From positions 1 through 33,563 of the forward strand of contig JAGAWH010000068.1 in NCBI GenBank assembly GCA_017941505.1: a stretch of DNA of 33,563 bases. The letters run 5' to 3'. Each line of letters begins with the position of its first letter. Positions within the stretch are counted from its first letter, which is position 1. This document shows, one piece after another, positions 31,480 to 33,563 of the stretch. A program made the translations under genes and the position numbers. The notes under the pieces were generated by a model. The model had not been told where the DNA came from. It saw only the letters and a list, made by a program, of their open reading frames with translations, and made no database searches. The stretch is from Faecalicoccus sp. (GTDB lineage: Bacteria; Bacillota_I; Bacilli_A; Erysipelotrichales; Erysipelotrichaceae).

Positions 31480-33563
31480 ATGAAACAATTAACAGGAAAC
31501 CAGATTCGACAGATGTTTTTGGATTATTTTGAAGGCAAAGGTCATATGATTGAACCGGGTGCTTCTTTAGTACCGAATAATGATCCAACTTTACTTTGGA
31601 TCAATGCCGGTGTAGCCGCATTGAAAAAGTATTTTGACGGCAGTGAAAAGCCAAGATGTAACCGTATTGCGAACGCGCAGAAAAGTATCCGTACCAACGA
31701 TATTGAAAATGTTGGTAAGACAGCCCGTCACCATACTTTCTTTGAAATGTTAGGAAACTTTTCCATCGGTGATTACTTTAAAGAAGAAGCCATTCAGTTT
31801 GCCTGGGAATTTTTAACCAGCGAAAAGTGGATCGGATTCCCGAAGGAAAAGTTATATATTTCCGTTTATACCGATGATGATGAAGCGTATCGTGTATGGA
31901 CAGAAATCTGTGGTGTAGATCCAAGCCATATCTTAAAGACCGATGATAACTTCTGGGAAATCGGAAAAGGCCCGGGTGGACCGGACTCTGAAATCTTCTA
32001 TGACCGCGGTGAAAAATATGATCCTCAAGGTTTAGGAGAACGTTTATTCTTTGAAGAAATGGAAAATGACCGTTATATCGAAGTATGGAACGTTGTGTTC
32101 TCACAATATAACTGTGATCCGGAAATCGACCGTAAGGACTACCAGGAATTACCTCAGAAAAACATTGATACCGGTATGGGATTAGAGCGTTTGGTTGCTC
32201 TGGTTCAGGATGGGGAAACAAACTTTGATACCGATTTATTCTTACCGATTATCCGCGCTACCGAAAAGATGGCAAAACATCCTTATGAGGGTGAATATAA
32301 AATGGCATACCGTGTAATTGCCGACCATATCCGTACGGTTACCTTTGCGCTAAGCGATGGGGCTAACTTCTCCAACAGCGGACGCGGTTATGTATTACGA
32401 AGAGTACTACGCCGTGCAGCCCGTTATGGTTTGAAATTAGGAATAGATGAAGCATTCTTATATAAACTTGTTCCGGTTGTAGCAGATAATATGGAAGATT
32501 TCTATCCATACTTACAGGAGCATGTTGCCTTCAACCAGCGCTTAATTAAGATTGAAGAAGAAACATTTAAAAAGACATTAAAGAACGGCCAGGCATTACT
32601 CGATGAAGAGATCGCCAAGGCAAAAGATGGCAAGCTTTCCGGTGAAGTTGTCTTTAAACTGTATGATACATATGGTTTCCCATTTGAATTAACACAGGAA
32701 ATTGCCGAAGAGAATCATTTGGAAGTTGATCGTGCTGAATTTGATGTACAGATGAAAGCACAGAAAGATCGTGCCCGTGCTGCCCGCAATGCGAAAGAAT
32801 CCTTTGCCACACAGAATGAAGAATTGATGAAATTCAATGTACCAAGTGCTTATATCGGCTATGATCACTTTGAATGTGACGGTAAGATCATTGCCCTGAT
32901 GAAAGATGGTCATATGGTCGATACACTCGAGGATGAAGGTCAGGTGATCTTAGATCAGACCTGCTTCTATGCCGAGAGCGGTGGACAGGTTGCCGATATC
33001 GGTGTTATGACATCCGATGGTGTAATGGTCAAAGTATTAGATGTTCAAAAGACACGTAACTCACAGAATTTACATTCTGTGGAAGTAGAATCCGGAATCT
33101 TGGAAATCGGTATGACATTACATTTAAGTGTGGATGTGGATAGAAGAAAGAAGATTACTTCCAACCACTCGGCTACTCACTTATTACAGAGTGCTTTGAA
33201 GGCTGTTGTAGGTGATCATATCCGTCAGGCAGGATCCTATGTATGTGAAGATTATCTGCGTTTTGACTTCAACCACTTTGAAAAGGTAACCAATGAACAA
33301 TTGGCTAAGATCGAAGATCTTGTCAACCAATATATCGCAGCCGGATATCCTGTTACCAAAGAAGTAATGGGTATTGAAGAGGCCCGTAAGACCGGTGCTA
33401 CCGCATTATTCAACGAAAAATACGGTGATAAGGTACGCGTAGTTACGATGGGCGATGTTTCTAAGGAATTCTGCGGTGGATGCCATGTAGAAAACACAAA
33501 GGAAATCGGTTTATGTAAGATCATTTCCGAAGAATCTACCGGATCCGATGTACGTCGTATCAC
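31480..33563 (+). CDS. alaS: Alanyl-tRNA synthetase, 5' part (3' end outside window)
   Basis: AlaRS charges tRNA-Ala and hydrolyses mischarged Ser and Gly. The frame opens at an ATG preceded by GGAGGG and runs without a stop to the window edge (694 codons). Visible parts: the class II catalytic core (MKQLTGNQIRQMFLDYF; RCNRIANAQKSIRTNDIENV; HHTFFEMLGNFSIGDYF), the tRNA-recognition domain, and the editing domain with the zinc site HSATHLL and EFCGGCHVE. The C-Ala domain is off the right edge. It is controlled by the alanine T-box immediately upstream. Confidence 0.97.
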   Translation, partial: MKQLTGNQIRQMFLDYFEGKGHMIEPGASLVPNNDPTLLWINAGVAALKKYFDGSEKPRCNRIANAQKSIRTNDIENVGKTARHHTFFEMLGNFSIGDYFKEEAIQFAWEFLTSEKWIGFPKEKLYISVYTDDDEAYRVWTEICGVDPSHILKTDDNFWEIGKGPGGPDSEIFYDRGEKYDPQGLGERLFFEEMENDRYIEVWNVVFSQYNCDPEIDRKDYQELPQKNIDTGMGLERLVALVQDGETNFDTDLFLPIIRATEKMAKHPYEGEYKMAYRVIADHIRTVTFALSDGANFSNSGRGYVLRRVLRRAARYGLKLGIDEAFLYKLVPVVADNMEDFYPYLQEHVAFNQRLIKIEEETFKKTLKNGQALLDEEIAKAKDGKLSGEVVFKLYDTYGFPFELTQEIAEENHLEVDRAEFDVQMKAQKDRARAARNAKESFATQNEELMKFNVPSAYIGYDHFECDGKIIALMKDGHMVDTLEDEGQVILDQTCFYAESGGQVADIGVMTSDGVMVKVLDVQKTRNSQNLHSVEVESGILEIGMTLHLSVDVDRRKKITSNHSATHLLQSALKAVVGDHIRQAGSYVCEDYLRFDFNHFEKVTNEQLAKIEDLVNQYIAAGYPVTKEVMGIEEARKTGATALFNEKYGDKVRVVTMGDVSKEFCGGCHVENTKEIGLCKIISEESTGSDVRRI

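Noticed and set aside
31778..32913. Minus-strand frames opposite alaS
   Set aside because: They lie within the well-conserved alanyl-tRNA synthetase frame on the plus strand and have no family features.
1..33563. CRISPR arrays, insertion sequences, prophage or integrase genes
   Set aside because: No regularly spaced direct repeats, transposase or integrase motifs, or long terminal inverted repeats were seen on reading both strands.

Overview
The window looks like a chromosomal segment of a low-to-moderate GC Bacillota, most probably the Erysipelotrichia (Erysipelotrichaceae or relatives). This is inferred from the gene set: RNase Y, an RNase J2-like protein, a ComK homologue, a YneF/UPF0154 protein, plsY divergent from parE-parC, RecD2, a T-box upstream of alaS, and strong AGGAGG ribosome-binding sites. 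No phage, insertion sequence, CRISPR array or plasmid functions were seen. Both ends cut through genes: rny on the left and alaS on the right.

Layout. (1) 1-7427, plus strand, RNA metabolism and chromosome segregation: 3' part of rny, a 2[4Fe-4S] ferredoxin, miaB, a catalytically degenerate RNase J (rnjB-like), ftsK/spoIIIE, and a RidA-family protein with a cysteine-rich tail. (2) 7413-13338: comK-like and plsY on the minus strand, then parE-parC (4-nt overlap) and yneF on the plus strand. (3) 13359-18741: a DUF2974 alpha/beta hydrolase (minus), a monofunctional peptidoglycan glycosyltransferase (plus), recD2 and mnmA (minus, overlapping), and tRNA-Leu(CAA). (4) 18742-22266 is the least ordinary part. 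A TIR-transmembrane-ectodomain protein converges, with overlapping ends, on a membrane protein carrying two Rossmann/TrkA-N-like domains and a C-terminal RyR-like domain; a small unknown protein precedes the latter. (5) 22320-26157: a fructan/sucrose utilisation set, GH32 - HAD phosphatase - GH32, with no transporter beside it. (6) 26207-29344: two overlapping uncharacterised genes, a YkgJ-type cysteine-cluster protein with a probable leaderless promoter, an MFS transporter and a cytidylate-kinase-like protein. (7) 29343-31242: an ECF transporter S component divergent from a MocR-type (GntR-aminotransferase) regulator, probably vitamin B6 related. (8) 31260-33563: an alanine T-box leader and the first 694 codons of alaS.

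How it fits together. Most genes are housekeeping: RNA decay and tRNA modification (rny, rnjB-like, miaB, mnmA), chromosome decatenation and translocation (ftsK, parE, parC), envelope synthesis (plsY, mtgA), DNA repair (recD2) and translation (alaS, tRNA-Leu). The candidate novel system is the TIR/RyR pair at 18977-22266, which combines an NADase-type TIR domain with a putative nucleotide-sensing membrane protein. Other signals worth attention are loss of metal ligands in the RNase J, loss of the PLP-binding lysine in the MocR regulator, loss of the RidA catalytic arginine, and repeated placement of terminator hairpins inside the coding sequence of the facing gene.
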